This document shows positions 32,770 to 44,345 of a stretch of DNA of 64,000 bases, one piece after another. Location: positions 1,116,001 through 1,180,000 of the forward strand of contig JAGMWG010000014.1 of assembly GCA_020744225.1 (NCBI GenBank). Reading direction: 5' to 3'. Position 1 is the stretch's first letter. Each line of letters begins with the position of its first letter. The DNA comes from Paraphoma chrysanthemicola. Lineage: Eukaryota > Ascomycota > Dothideomycetes > Pleosporales > Phaeosphaeriaceae. Below the pieces are notes generated by a model that worked only from the letters and a program-made list of their open reading frames with translations, was not told the DNA's origin and did not search any database. Made by a program: the position numbers and the translations under genes.

Positions 32770-34467
32770 ATGCGGACGCTCAGCGACAAAGAGATGGATA
32801 CTGTTGACCTAGATCAGCTTTTCGATGAGTACGTTGAGACAGACCTGCTCCAGCATCACAATGACTGGACTGCCGACCGGTCCAGCTCCGACGATCTGGC
32901 ACATCTCTTTGAGCTCCACTCGTCGAATGAGAACGACGCATTCGCAACCTCAACTAGACTCGATCTGGACACAGACATTTCTTGGCAGAAGGCTGCCCCG
33001 AAGTGCGAACAAAATCCAGCCTCGAGCATGTCAAGCGCATCTTCCTCGTTACGCATCGACGCAAATGGAAAAGAGTCGCTGAGCGATTCTGAACTGCTTA
33101 GCTTCGAAGATCTTTTCGAACTAGAGCGCAATCAATTGCGCTCCATCTCTCAGCCTTCCACACCTCGACCCCACACTGCCAAATCAGTCAAGAAGGCTGT
33201 CTCATTCCACGACAAATCCGTATCTCGAGGCATCCAAAAGACGCTGAAGAAATCTCCTTCAACTCATTTCGCAAAGATGATGCAGCCCTCTTTCTATCGT
33301 GCTCCTATTCCCGACATCTGGTCGCGCAAGATGGACACCCCAGCAGACAGCTTCGGCCTACGAGTCGCATCTAATGGCATCACATCGCCCCCGCTATCCT
33401 CGAAGCTCGTTCAGCACGAGAATCACAGCGGATTCTTTGCCCAACATCACCAGCCTTATGCGGACGACCAGTCGCCGCTGGCTAGTCCCACCACCAACCA
33501 AGGGGAGATCAACTTCTCAAACTACCAATTGACACCACAAGCGTCACCAGCCATCGGAATCTCCAACAGCAATAACAGCGATCCGTTCAGCGACAACATG
33601 GGCCTGGCATTCAGCTCCTCAGGCTCGAGTGCGGCTCTTTCAGCCTTGCAGACCCCGCCCTCATCGCTCCGACTACCCATGACAACGTGGGGTCCAGAAA
33701 CCTCCCCAGCCATGAATTTTGACTTCTCAGCCTCGCCAGACTTCTCTGCCACCAAGACTGCTGGCTGGTGGGACGACGAAGCTTCTCAGCCTGCTGCAGG
33801 CCCCACCTACCGCGAGTCGAACTCTCGCTCCACAAGCCAGGCCATGCCATATACATCTGCTGACCTAGGCGGTCTCGGAATCACCTGCGATAATTCATCT
33901 TTCGGTGACTTTGGAGTTGCAGGCTTGGGGATTAGTGCGGGCGACATGACCAGCGCATCACATACGCAACATGCGCATCCCGTTTCAGCCTCGTCATTCG
34001 ACATGGCTTCCTACACAGCAATCTACCCAACCCCACCACACACACACATTGTACCCATTGGCCATCGTCCGCTATCACGCACCCCTTCGCCCTGCCCTCA
34101 ACCACGCTTCCACCGCCGCAGGCCCTCATCTCACGTACACTCCCAACACACTCAACATCACCGCGCGACGTCATCCTCGCGCTCCGAGAGACGCAAGTCA
34201 AGCCACAGCTCTAACAACAGTGCTTCGCGCCAGTCATCGAGTGCAAATGTCGGCTTCGTCAACTTCACGCCGCATGATAGCCGCAAGATCTTGACTGGCG
34301 TAGCACCAAGTGGTAGCAGTAAGACCAAAGCACGCAGAGAAAAGGAAGCCGCTGAGAAGAGGCGGAAACTGAGCCAAGCTGCGGTTAAAGCTGTCATGGA
34401 GGCGGGTGGAGACGTGGATAGTCTTAGGAGATTGGAGAGGGAAGGGCTGTTAGTCCTTGAGGGATGA
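32770..34467 (+). CDS. wetA: WetA conidial-maturation regulator
   Basis: A single-exon gene of 565 residues from the chosen start MRTLSDKEMDTVDLDQLFDE. The DLDQLFDEYV motif resembles the N-terminus of WetA proteins, and the frame further upstream looks like leader. The middle is Ser/Pro/Thr-rich and disordered. The C-terminus is diagnostic: FVNFTPHDSRKILTGVAPSG, then SKTKARREKEAAEKRRKLSQ and LLVLEG. WetA is a nuclear DNA-binding regulator acting last in the BrlA-AbaA-WetA pathway; it directs spore-wall completion, trehalose accumulation and dormancy. A start at 32794 (MDTVDLD) is equally possible. CATTCY sites lie upstream. RRP4 is convergent. Confidence 0.85.
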   Translation: MRTLSDKEMDTVDLDQLFDEYVETDLLQHHNDWTADRSSSDDLAHLFELHSSNENDAFATSTRLDLDTDISWQKAAPKCEQNPASSMSSASSSLRIDANGKESLSDSELLSFEDLFELERNQLRSISQPSTPRPHTAKSVKKAVSFHDKSVSRGIQKTLKKSPSTHFAKMMQPSFYRAPIPDIWSRKMDTPADSFGLRVASNGITSPPLSSKLVQHENHSGFFAQHHQPYADDQSPLASPTTNQGEINFSNYQLTPQASPAIGISNSNNSDPFSDNMGLAFSSSGSSAALSALQTPPSSLRLPMTTWGPETSPAMNFDFSASPDFSATKTAGWWDDEASQPAAGPTYRESNSRSTSQAMPYTSADLGGLGITCDNSSFGDFGVAGLGISAGDMTSASHTQHAHPVSASSFDMASYTAIYPTPPHTHIVPIGHRPLSRTPSPCPQPRFHRRRPSSHVHSQHTQHHRATSSSRSERRKSSHSSNNSASRQSSSANVGFVNFTPHDSRKILTGVAPSGSSKTKARREKEAAEKRRKLSQAAVKAVMEAGGDVDSLRRLEREGLLVLEG

Positions 34468-34958
34468 GTAGAGGTGATGTTTTTGTCATTTGTTTTGGGT
34501 GTTTGGGGGTGTTTCATGCGGAGCCCATTTGTGGCATAACTCTTGATGAACTGGTGTGTAATGCGTACATGGCATAGGATGTCACATATTGCGCTGAATA
34601 TAACGCTATTGATCATAAAGTGTGCTTTACTTTGCTTGCACGTGACTTCACTTGACTTGGCTTGACTTGACAAGAATCAACTCAACTTGACAGGACTTGA
34701 CAGCCAGCCATGAAGAGAGATCGTCGAAGATCTACAATTGCCACCCGTACATGTCCGGACAAACCATCCCAACGGGCGCCGCCTCCCGTTAGTACGCAAA
34801 TCCTTTCCGCCCGACTCCAGCTTTTCGCGAACCACACCGGGTACGGTACGCGCACAGTGCAACATCCGCGGACCTCACAATGTCTCCACGGCGCATCTCC
34901 ATCTCGCGAATTCTCTCCTTGTTCAGCTGATTCTCTTTGACTGTCTTTATTCCCGCTT
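34468..34958. other. Intergenic stretch with CTTGAC reiterations
   Basis: This 491-bp stretch lies between the convergent wetA and RRP4 genes. CTTGAC occurs five times between 34651 and 34701 (at 34651, 34661, 34666, 34686 and 34696), an imperfect short tandem repeat. No gene is seen. Confidence 0.6.
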
Positions 34959-35993
34959 TCACCCTCCTGCCTCGACTTCCAATCGGCCCAACACAGCTTC
35001 TACAACACCCTTTGCGCCGATCCCCCTGTCCACGCTTCCTGCGCCGCCCATGCTTCGCTCCTCGGCTTCGAGCTCGACGGCGCCTTCGTAGACTTTTACA
35101 ATCATGTCTTCGTCGACGCGCATGCCGCATGCGACCAGGCCCTTGATTAGTGTGCTGACGCGCGTGATCTCGCGCATGACGGGTGGCTCGATGGTGTCGT
35201 TTTGACTCGAGTAGAGGGTCTCACTGACAGCTTCTTCGAGACGGTTGATGCCGACGTCTGTCGCGGATGTAGCGGGCTTGATGTGTTTTGAGATGAAAAT
35301 GTAGCCGTTGACGCCGAGGACGACGTCGATTTCTCCGGCGGCGGTGTTGAGTGTGAAGACTTGTCGTCTGCTGCGGACGACGCCGCCTCTACGGGAGAGG
35401 ATACCGCCTCCTGCGCCGCTGAGGCTTGTGAATAGGCCGTTGCGTAGTTTGCCGTATTTGAGCGAGCGGGTGTGCAGTGAGGCGGTGTTGTCTTGATGTA
35501 GTGATTGAACTTCTGCGACGAGGAGGTCGCCCTCGGAGAAGAATGTGCGGATGTTGAGTTCGTCGACGGCTGTGCGGCGGCGTAGAATGCCACCGGGCAG
35601 ATTGATACTGCTGAGCGGCAGGTTTGCTAACATAGGTGCCGCGATATCGACGCTCCATTTCTTGGTCTGCACGCTGACTATCCTGCCGACTACCAGGTCG
35701 CCTATTTCAGGCTGATATCGTGCGCGTAGAGGCTGTACAGATAACAGCTTGTTGGTCTTGTGCATGTGACCTGCGACTGTGGAGATGATGGTCGTCTCGC
35801 CGACTGGGACGTATGTACCATGACCGCGCATCCATTGCGGGTCGCTTGTTATGTGCTCGCCCGGTGTGACTATAGACTTGGTTTGCGACGTCGGTAGGTC
35901 ATCATCGGACATGGAAACATCGGAGTCGTCGTCTGAGGGCGCATCGCGGCGGGGTGGTAAGGGTGCGCTTGGTGGTAGGATGGAGACTGGCAT
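34959..35993 (-). CDS. RRP4: Exosome complex subunit Rrp4
   Basis: A single-exon gene of 344 residues. An acidic Ser/Asp head is followed by VTPGEHITSDPQWMRGHGTY and TTIISTVAGHMHKTNKLLSV, the N-terminal domain of Rrp4. The S1 domain follows (IGDLVVGRIVSVQTKKWSVD, LPLSSINLPGGILRRR) and then the KH-type part with VVLGVNGYIFISKH. Rrp4 is one of three RNA-binding cap subunits of the nuclear and cytoplasmic exosome, which degrades and trims RNA 3' ends. The gene is head to head with the phospholipase-D-like gene (327 bp between starts) and tail to tail with wetA. Confidence 0.93.
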   Translation of the reverse strand: MPVSILPPSAPLPPRRDAPSDDDSDVSMSDDDLPTSQTKSIVTPGEHITSDPQWMRGHGTYVPVGETTIISTVAGHMHKTNKLLSVQPLRARYQPEIGDLVVGRIVSVQTKKWSVDIAAPMLANLPLSSINLPGGILRRRTAVDELNIRTFFSEGDLLVAEVQSLHQDNTASLHTRSLKYGKLRNGLFTSLSGAGGGILSRRGGVVRSRRQVFTLNTAAGEIDVVLGVNGYIFISKHIKPATSATDVGINRLEEAVSETLYSSQNDTIEPPVMREITRVSTLIKGLVACGMRVDEDMIVKVYEGAVELEAEERSMGGAGSVDRGIGAKGVVEAVLGRLEVEAGG

Positions 35994-36320
35994 GGTGGCG
36001 ATTCGCGCCTGGCGGACGCAGTGTTTCTTCTTTGATTAGCCCCGGGATATGGTAGAGATGGATGTCTCGTATGGCTGTGGTTTGCGCAATTGGAGTGTTT
36101 AGTCTCGATATGTCGTTGTGTCGTGAAGAAGCTCTGGAAATTTTGGCGGGGATTGACGAGCTTGCAGGGATTTGTCCGCGCACGCATTGGCCCGACGCGT
36201 CAAGCTCCATGGCAGTCGCGACTCTCCTGCGACGTCATCTCATCAACAATTAGCCTTCCCAAAAGAACAACACCATCTCTCGCTCTGCCTAATATCTACC
36301 TCCTGTTCATTACGCAAGGC
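35994..36320. other. Bidirectional promoter of RRP4 and the PLD-like gene
   Basis: This 327-bp stretch lies between divergent start codons. A frame open from 36090 into the PLD-like gene has no protein-like content before Met at 36321. Confidence 0.5.
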
Positions 36321-37757
36321 ATGCCGCCGAGTGTTGCGTCCCCCAGCATCTCGCACTTCAATGAGCCATTCATTACAGCCCTCGATGCGGCTGCGCCGAC
36401 CAATGCCCAGGATGATCCAAAATACTACGCTCGATATCCACGCTCTCTGGTCACCACTTCCAATCTCAATACATTCATGGCCGGCACGGGATCTGCCATA
36501 TACGACCATTTGACACCCCTGCTAGACAGCACAAATCACGAGCTCATTCTTGTCACTTGCTTCTGGGCACGCTCGGCTTCTCTGGACACTTTGTCTCAGA
36601 TCCTGCGTCGCCTGTCCGACAAAGCTATTCGGCGTGGTATGGACAAGATTCGCGTCCGCATTTGCTTTTCCTCCCTTTCCATTCTTCAGAAGCTGTTCCA
36701 CAATCAGACTGCCAGCGGCCAATCTTATGGGCCTGAGACATGGGTAAAGAAATTAGGTTTGCCCGATCCTAGGGATCTTGGGGGATTGGACTTGAAGATC
36801 AAGAGCGTCTTTCTCTTGCCATTTAGCGTCATGCACCCAAAGTTCATCATCATCGATCGCAATCACGTTGTGTTGCCAAGCTGCAACATCAGCTGGGAGG
36901 AATGGTTCGAGGGTGCGGCCGTCATGACCGGCCCTGTAGTCGGCCAGTTCCTAAAGTTTTACTACAATTTCTGGGAGCGAAGACAAGATGTACCATCGCC
37001 TCCCTGGACAGCTGGGTCCGCAGGAGATGCTGTGGCACCGGCCGAGAACGATAGCAGCCTTAAGGCCGTTGCTTGTCTGTCTGCGAAAGATGTCCCGACG
37101 GTGTTCCTGCCGAGTCCACATCGGCGTAACCCACGTCTTCGTCCCTTCTCAGCCACAAATATCATACTAGCCCCGCCAACGCCACTGAACACCTTCATCC
37201 TCACTCTATTCGCGAAGGCCGAGCGGACTATACGCATTCAGACGCCAAATGTCACCGCACCTCCAGTACTTTCTGCTATTCTGGCTGCGCTAGCACGAGG
37301 CATCGACGTGCAAATACTCACCTCGGAACAACTCATGATTCTCGAGCAGCTAGTCACTGCAGGAACAACGACTTCACGCTGCATCAAGAAGCTCATCAAG
37401 CGATACAAGAGTCTCACCCGGACATCTGATAGACAGCCATTAGCCGATGAAGAGGTTGCAATAACACCAACCAAGCCTGGCCGCTTGGATATCGCGTACT
37501 TTGAGCCCATCGGAGGTCCGAAAAAGCGAGGCGCGGAAGCTGGAGAACCTCAGCAGAGCCATCTCAAGATGACCATCGTGGATGATGAAGTCCTAGTGTT
37601 AGGGTCTGGAAATCTCGATCGGGCGAGTTGGTTCACGAGCCAGGAGCTGGGGGTTGCCTTTTTCGACAAGAACGTGGTCAAGAACGTGGCAAGTGTATTA
37701 GACGAGGCCATGCGTGGAAGAAGCCGCGTTGTATTCAAAAGCGACCACCTTCCCTGA
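36321..37757 (+). CDS. Phospholipase-D-superfamily protein (two HKD motifs)
   Basis: A single-exon gene of 478 residues. The first HxKxxxxD motif is MHPKFIIIDRNHVVLPSCNI (His172, Lys174, Asp179) and the second is SHLKMTIVDDEVLVLGSGNL (His414, Lys416, Asp421), each followed by the expected Gly/Ser-Asn strand. Two HKD motifs form one active site that cleaves a phosphodiester through a phosphohistidine intermediate. There is no signal peptide and no PX/PH domain, so it is not a classical phospholipase D. It is closer to the small intracellular PLD-like proteins of fungi, and the substrate is unknown. The Met at 36321 is chosen because upstream sequence in the frame is unconvincing. Confidence 0.85.
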   Translation: MPPSVASPSISHFNEPFITALDAAAPTNAQDDPKYYARYPRSLVTTSNLNTFMAGTGSAIYDHLTPLLDSTNHELILVTCFWARSASLDTLSQILRRLSDKAIRRGMDKIRVRICFSSLSILQKLFHNQTASGQSYGPETWVKKLGLPDPRDLGGLDLKIKSVFLLPFSVMHPKFIIIDRNHVVLPSCNISWEEWFEGAAVMTGPVVGQFLKFYYNFWERRQDVPSPPWTAGSAGDAVAPAENDSSLKAVACLSAKDVPTVFLPSPHRRNPRLRPFSATNIILAPPTPLNTFILTLFAKAERTIRIQTPNVTAPPVLSAILAALARGIDVQILTSEQLMILEQLVTAGTTTSRCIKKLIKRYKSLTRTSDRQPLADEEVAITPTKPGRLDIAYFEPIGGPKKRGAEAGEPQQSHLKMTIVDDEVLVLGSGNLDRASWFTSQELGVAFFDKNVVKNVASVLDEAMRGRSRVVFKSDHLP

Positions 37758-38932
37758 AGTACAAGTCAAGGCCGAGCAAAGAATGGCCTCACCATGTCTA
37801 CGGACTGAGCTCCTCTCTAGCCATGTGCATTGGCACGACAGCCAACCGCGAACCACCTCGCTCGATCAAGACATGAATAGCTCTTCTATTGCCTTCGACA
37901 CTTTTACGGCACAGTTGTGGGCACATGCTGGTTGGCTGGTCTTCATACCATCGCATCGAAATCCTTGGACGACAACTTGAACAGCCTTTCCTGGTAATGG
38001 TTCGATACATTCTTCCAGTCGGCTCACCAACCCTTCATATCCTTCCAGTTCCAGGCATTTGAAATTTACTTCCCAGACAATCTTCAGCGAATTCGCATTC
38101 GTGAATCCAGAACAATATCGATGCAACCGCTACGTCGCGGATGCCTAGGAAGATCATTGATTTCTCGTTGGTCTCATGCCCTTCAGGGGTGGTAGGAATG
38201 ACTCCGGAGTGATTTATCAGCAGCCATGGGTTAAAGAATGGCCAGAGCCCCGAGGGCAAAAGACGTGGTCGCTAGGCCTAGGTCGATGTGATGCCATGTT
38301 AATTTGCTGAGCAAGCTGTTTGGAAAGGCATACTGAGATGCGCCCTACAGAGTGGAGTGGAGCGTGCGTTGAAAAGGCGTAAGACGTGTAGAAGACCTTG
38401 GGAGGGGGCGATAGGAGCTGGGCTATGAGCTCTGTCTGTCGTATCGATGCAAAGGGTCTCGGCAATAATTCCATTGTTTACCTAATTATTGTTGCGTCGC
38501 TTACCAAAGTCGAATGCGCGCCGTGAAGGCCGCACGGCCAATTTCAGGTGCCGGGTTATGCAACCTCCGAGTATTCTCCCATAGCAGACCTGGAGGGCAA
38601 CGCCACCGCAGACAGGGTAGAACGTTTTTATCGCTTACTAGTTAATCGCTTATGAGGTTCGACTTTGCAAATATTGCCACTGCAAGGATGATCCTAGAAT
38701 GTGCTTTATTCGCTCCTACTGTGTCGTCGGCCAAGAGTGCAGAAATAGCTGCTGTGATAAGTTATATGTGCAAAAATGGTAGCTGTGCAAAAACATTAGC
38801 GGAGCTATCGGACATTCAAGACTTTCGGACGATTAATGGCTTCACTTTCCTCGAGCTGAAATGTATTAAAGACCACGAGCCTCATCATACCAGTATATGA
38901 GCACAATCACAACAACCTCACAGTTTTTCATC
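37758..38932. other. Intergenic region with a possible gene remnant
   Basis: On the minus strand at about 38259-37866 two overlapping frames read like pieces of one protein: NEKSMIFLGIRDVAVASILF, vaguely like a DUF4267 helix, and FKCLELEGYEGLVSRLEECI. They cannot be joined with convincing splice sites. A decayed gene is possible; the rest appears empty. Confidence 0.3.
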
Positions 38933-39970
38933 ATGTCGAAACCACAAGTTCTTATCATTGGCTGCGGCGCCGTAGGCTTACTGCAAGGCTACTACCTATC
39001 TGCAGGCGCCGACATCACCTACCTGGTGCGCCCTGGACGCAGTTCAGCTTTTACCGGCCCCAAACAGCTGTACTCCTACAAAGACGATGAAATTCACACC
39101 TTCTCCAACTATCGACTGGTTGAGTCTCTTAGTGAGATCTCTGGACAGACCTTCGCATTTGTGTTCGACACGCTCGACGGAAACACTGCACGTTCAGAAG
39201 GCGGCATTGCAACACTTAGTGCTGTAGGCGACTTTCTCAATGAGAAGCAAAACAAAGATTGCTTTGTAATCTACGCCGGCATTGGACTGGACCTGGAAAA
39301 GCACTATGCACGCATCATGCGGATCGCACCTACCCGTCTGTTTGCCGGGATCAGTATGCTCGTGCATCAGCCCACGACTCTCATCTCATTACCAGAAACG
39401 GCGGACAAGAACAAGGTTGCCAAGGCTGATCTGCTCTTCGCCTATAATGATCCAAAATCTGGATACCTCGCATTCAACACCCAGCCTGGGCTCGTCAAAA
39501 AGTTTGAAGCTATTCACAACGCTAATGGCTCGCTAAACGTCCAGAGCATACCAGCGTTGGTTGCGCCATGGTTCCTGCTGGTCAACATGTTGCACATGAT
39601 TACTTGGCACGTCGATGGGTGGACGCCATTCGAGCAATTTCGTGCCAACAAGGAGCTATGGTCCCTGATGATCCGCGCCCAAACGGAAATCCTAGCTTTA
39701 CCACGTTTCGGATTGACTGGTTGGCTGATGTCATTTGTGGCCAAGGGCTGGTTTGCGGTAAAGCTCACCACAGTAGTTATTGAGGGAGCGAAGCCAATGA
39801 AATACGAGGAGTTCAATGCTTTTCACCATGGAAAAAAGGTGATAAAACAGGATGTTCAAGCGTTAGAGGATGTGGTGAGAGAAGGAGAGGGTGCCGGCAA
39901 GAAGATGACTGCCTTGAAGGAAATTGTCAGAAAGGCCAACGAGAAGGAGCAAGACAAGGCGAGGAGATAA
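38933..39970 (+). CDS. Ketopantoate reductase (ApbA/PanE)-like protein
   Basis: A single-exon gene of 345 residues from MSKPQVLIIGCGAVGLLQGY. The GCGAVG nucleotide-binding loop lies at the very N-terminus, as in the ApbA/PanE family. An earlier in-frame Met at 38897 would add 12 residues and is less likely. The C-terminal half is helical (WFLLVNMLHMITWHVDGWTP), with a Lys/Glu-rich tail. True ketopantoate reductases make pantoate for coenzyme A using NADPH. The catalytic Lys and C-terminal signature are not clear here, so this may be one of the many fungal ApbA-like paralogues of unknown substrate. Confidence 0.7.
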   Translation: MSKPQVLIIGCGAVGLLQGYYLSAGADITYLVRPGRSSAFTGPKQLYSYKDDEIHTFSNYRLVESLSEISGQTFAFVFDTLDGNTARSEGGIATLSAVGDFLNEKQNKDCFVIYAGIGLDLEKHYARIMRIAPTRLFAGISMLVHQPTTLISLPETADKNKVAKADLLFAYNDPKSGYLAFNTQPGLVKKFEAIHNANGSLNVQSIPALVAPWFLLVNMLHMITWHVDGWTPFEQFRANKELWSLMIRAQTEILALPRFGLTGWLMSFVAKGWFAVKLTTVVIEGAKPMKYEEFNAFHHGKKVIKQDVQALEDVVREGEGAGKKMTALKEIVRKANEKEQDKARR

Positions 39971-40669
39971 AAGGAGACGGCCTCACGAATGGGTCAGCCG
40001 TACTATCTGCGCGCTTCATATCATATTACGGTTATTCAAGTTGTGGTGGAGTTCCTAACAATACCATTTATGATTGGATCTCTTTGCGCAACTTCCTGTA
40101 GAAATCAAGTTCTTTACTTCACATTCTACAGTAGTCAAAAAGCCTTGCGCGAATCAGCCACAGCAAACCTGACGTGGTTGTGGAATGTTGCACATGCAAC
40201 AAGCGACACATTGGTCAAATATTCGAACAACGAAATTCACAGGCCAATGTAGATCGTTTCATCAACTGGTAGTTTGATAGTAGTAACGAGCCCCGAAATG
40301 CGTCAACTAAATTCTCTTGAATTTGTTACCACATCTTGCCGACCGCTAACAGATAGACCTCACAGAAGCGTCAGAACAAATAGCGTAGATGAGACTGGGC
40401 TGGGTTGTGGGTCTTGAGAGTAAGGGTTTGATGGAGACTAGGATGGTGACTTGGATGTTTTGTTGAGATTGGCATATCTTCTTACACAATATCTGCCGTG
40501 TTTCGACGTAGCGATGTTGAGTCTAGGGAAGAGTGTGTGGATTGGAAATGGGATGGAGAAGATGTTATCCGTGTTTAGAGGCTAGGGAGAGGATAGGTAG
40601 TCGATGAAGATGTTTTGAATATGGACCCCAGAAGTAAACCTCAGAAAGACGTCTCATTTTTGTACGCAG
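39971..40669. other. Gene-free stretch between convergent genes
   Basis: This 699-bp 3' region holds no feature of note. Confidence 0.5.
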
Positions 40670-42607
40670 CTAGACAAGGTTGAACCACCCCAATGTATGC
40701 AGATCTACACCGTGGAGTGCCTCCCCATCCATAATCCCTTGCACGAAACAATTTCCGACAAATTCGTATCTCGTCTCTGACGCAGAAGAGTTTGTCTGCT
40801 CAACGATCTGACGTAGCACGAACGGTACGCTTCCACCTAGGAAGACGTGGACAGTATCGCCAACCCTCATCGATTTTGGCCCGAGCCCAATGTACCCCAT
40901 TGCTGAGATGAAAAATTGGAAGGCCGGAAGGGAACAAGTACTGGGTGCTCCATCTGCAAACAGACGGAATACATCTGGGTAGTTCTTATGGTCCTGAACT
41001 GTTGTCCTTCGAGCAACGCCTCTAACGAAGTCATCAGACATTACAAAGACCTTGTCCAGAGACGTCAAACGCCAGAATGCATGCGCGAGACTTCCGCCTC
41101 CTACATATGATGGGTTGCTTATCTCCATATCATCATGAAGAGTTTTGACATGGTCACAAAGGTGATTTTCGGACGACAAGTCTTCGTTTGGGAGGCGTCC
41201 AGGTATCGCAGCGACCCTATCGAATAGGAGCCCCTTCACGACCAGCGTTTTTGCTGTCCCAGGCCATCGAACATCCATTCGAGTAGATAGGCAAGCGTTG
41301 TATAAATGAAGAGTGTTTCTAAGATCATATTCGATATCCTTAGTTGACTCTTCGACTGTGGCAGTCCAATCCGGCATCCACGTAGGTAAGTCAAGTGTGC
41401 GTCCCGTCTCTGATGGTCTAACGAGTGAGTTCATAGTCTTACTCTCTCGGAACAGGTGCAGAAACACTTGCCGATACGCCAACTCGACTGATAGTGAATA
41501 ATCGGCTTGCATTCCATGATACTGTGGGTCTTTCTTGACAACCCCAAGAAGACCGAAGATTTTGTCTCGTGGATCCGTGGAGGAACGTGACCGGAATTCA
41601 TTGAGAAGAGAAAGAAGATTGAGCCTTCCCCCTCTGTGATAATCTGCTCGGCAGCGCTCGATTTCGTCTACCCGTTCATAGAAGATGTGAAGGGTAGATG
41701 TTTGTGCGTACATAGTGCAACAACGAAGGGACTGGTGCCTGAAAAAGCCGTGCGCCGCTGCAGCCAACGTAGTCCAGTCAAATTGCAGCCATCCGACCAC
41801 AACTGTTACCTTAGAAGGTAGAATGACTTCTTGCACAGTCCAAATTCGGTGCCACCTAGCTTTCTTAGTCTGATAGAGAAACCATATACAACGAATGATC
41901 TGGCAATATACCATGACAATTCAACGAGCTTTCCCACAGCATCGACTTGTGCCTTATTCAGACGTGGCCCAGTACCTAGGGCGAAAGCATCAAAATGATG
42001 ATCAGCAGAGAGGTGTTGGAGTCCTGTTAGGGCAAGTACAGCCTCATGTTGACTTATGTCCTGCCGAGACGTGAGTTGATTTCAACATGATCTATTGCAA
42101 CAGAGTGCTGTTGAAAAGCTAGTATGCACCCGAAAAGTCACTTACCTCCTGGCTCTGATTGGGTTGTGAAGGTATACTAGTCTTCTGTAACGTGGTTTCG
42201 ACGTAGTCCCCGAGCCAAAGGAAGACCTCAACAGCACGGGAGTATATCAAATGCATCAGATTGACCTGATGAGTTTTTTCCTCCACAGACCCTTGGTCGA
42301 TGCAGAGCATATCGATCCAGAGAAGTAGATGATTGACAGGATGCCGAAGCCTTCGTAGTGCTGCTTCAAGATTACGAGTAACTTTGAAAGCAACGCCATT
42401 GAGCAGGATGTCGTGCAAGTCCGTGCGGTCACCCCAGGCATATGATAAGGCGTTATAATCGGGCAAGTCATCCAGAGAGACCGTACTCAGGCCGCAGCTG
42501 ATGACGTCGATATATCGTCCCGGTAATAACGTGACTAGTCGTATCTGCCGGTGGTGCATGTCTAGCTTCTCAGCTGGATATGGCCGAGGAAGGATGGCGC
42601 CGTCCAT
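40670..42607 (-). CDS. HET-domain heterokaryon incompatibility protein
   Basis: Exons (minus) 42607-42146, 42060-41912 and 41855-40670 give 598 residues. Introns are 42145-42061 (85 nt, GTAAGT) and 41911-41856 (56 nt, GTATAT, branch GACTAAG). HET landmarks in order are YNALSYAWGDRTDLHDILLN, LLLWIDMLCIDQ, VEVFLWLGDYV, then WWHRIWTVQEVILPS formed across the second splice, and DPRDKIFGLLGVV. The C-terminus has the usual FVGNCFVQGIMDGEALHG block. HET proteins mediate cell death on fusion with a genetically different hypha; the trigger for this one is unknown. It lacks the WW domain seen in the copy at 9037. Confidence 0.88.
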
Positions 42608-44345
42608 GGCGTAGAACGCTTCGAAAACCTAGAATCACTATGCGCATATATGCGACGGCAAGTTCATTGGTAGTAGACTAGTTGTAGAGGATCCGCCTGA
42701 TTTGAGAGTGGGCTGCTTTGCAGATGTAGTTGCGGCTGAAGCTTCAGCCGTCAATGTGGCGCAGCAAGGCAGACTAGCGAGGCGTACTTTGCAGCTTAAG
42801 AAGTTGTATGCCTCCTGAAAGCCTGGAAATATATTGGCATTAGGTATGCTAGCGTGGAGAGACTCCGGCCTGTTCTGACACAAGGCTGATAGTAAATTAG
42901 ACGTACTCGCTGGATGGTCTTCGCTATCTGGAGCCGCCAGTAAGGCGAGCAAAATCGAACCTCAGGCGCTGTGTAAAGTACGACCCACGGTGGAGCTATA
43001 AGCAACCTCATTCAAGTGGTGTTACACCGTATATAATTTGGCAAGAAACAAGAAGAGAAAGACTCAAGCCGTGCAATGACATATGCCAAGCAATGTCGCT
43101 AAGACGTTCAGCTATGTGCAGCCCATTGGTCGCTTGAGAAGCTCCGCCACTCTTCTACACTCGTTGTCCACTTCACTGCATATAGTCACCTTTCCCAATC
43201 TTTGAAAGTTTCTGTATCTGCCAAGACTATTTTTCTAGACCTTGTCGTTCAAATGATAGACTTCTCACGACACACCTGCCAGTATGCGCCGCTTTCAGAT
43301 AAGGTCCCGTATTTGACCCGCCTAGCCCTTCGCGCACGCATCTCCGAAATGTGGCACAGTATGCGGTGGCTACAAGCCCACTATAGCTTTCTGCCGCTTC
43401 ACCAGCGGATGCAGACTCGCCGTCTTTGCAGACTTGAATAATCACGCCATGTCACCTGCGCCTGCCAATGTATCGCTTGATCCAATTATATACTCAAGCC
43501 GAAATGACTGGACACTGTCTTGTATCGTGGCTTCAGAATCACGCACATACACTTCCAATGAGTGCGGCAGTTGTCGTGGGGTTCATGCAAAGCCAAAATA
43601 GGGGATTGACTCAGTGGAAGTGGAGAATCACTCCTTCTCCGCGCGCGACTCTGAAGTCGTCTCCGTGTAGTTCTTGTGGTATGCTTGGTCATACATGCCG
43701 CGTTTACTGAGCACCAGGGCGTGTAGCGTGCGTCGGACGTACGAGAGATGGTGGAGTGTGGTTTTGAGGCCGAGGCGGTTGCAGAGGATGATTAGTTGAC
43801 GTTCGATGGAGCTGGCTAACTATTTGAAACATTCTACTTGGTCTTGTAGTGACTCAGTCTAGACCACATCTAGATACTAGTATCCTCCAGGACGATGTAA
43901 AGATTAGTAAATCTAGAGCTCTGCCAAGAATTATTTAAGCGGGCTTTTACGGAAGCTACTCATAAATTGCTGTCTTGATCTCCTGACTTTTGAGTCGCTA
44001 CCATGCTATCCCTGTCTGTTACGCAATTTTAGTATGTAGGTAACTGCATCGCTGCCGGAGAATTCTGAAAGCGGTGTCATGCGGGCCAGTAGCGCTGGCC
44101 TTGGTAGGGCTGGCCACTTACTCGCGGAGCCTCGTAACAGCTCCACCCATTGATAATTCGCCAAGGGAAATTCAGGGAAACACATCGGCCGATGTGCTCG
44201 ATTACCGAACAGAGTAAAATATGAGTATGGCATGTTCAACTGCGTATATATTGTTATTCTCGTGCAGCAGTGAAGGATATCCAGCCAGCTTCCCACATCG
44301 TCCCTCATCAAGTCTATTTTAAAAAACATCTTTCATTTGCCTAGC
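42608..44345. other. 1.7-kb gene-free stretch
   Basis: This is the divergent promoter region between the HET gene and the carboxylesterase. Short open frames on both strands lack protein-like content. No RNA gene or transposon is recognised. Confidence 0.5.

Noticed and set aside
37866..38259. Possible DUF4267-like gene on the minus strand
   Set aside because: Two suggestive frames cannot be joined by plausible splice sites and similarity is vague; kept only as a possible remnant.
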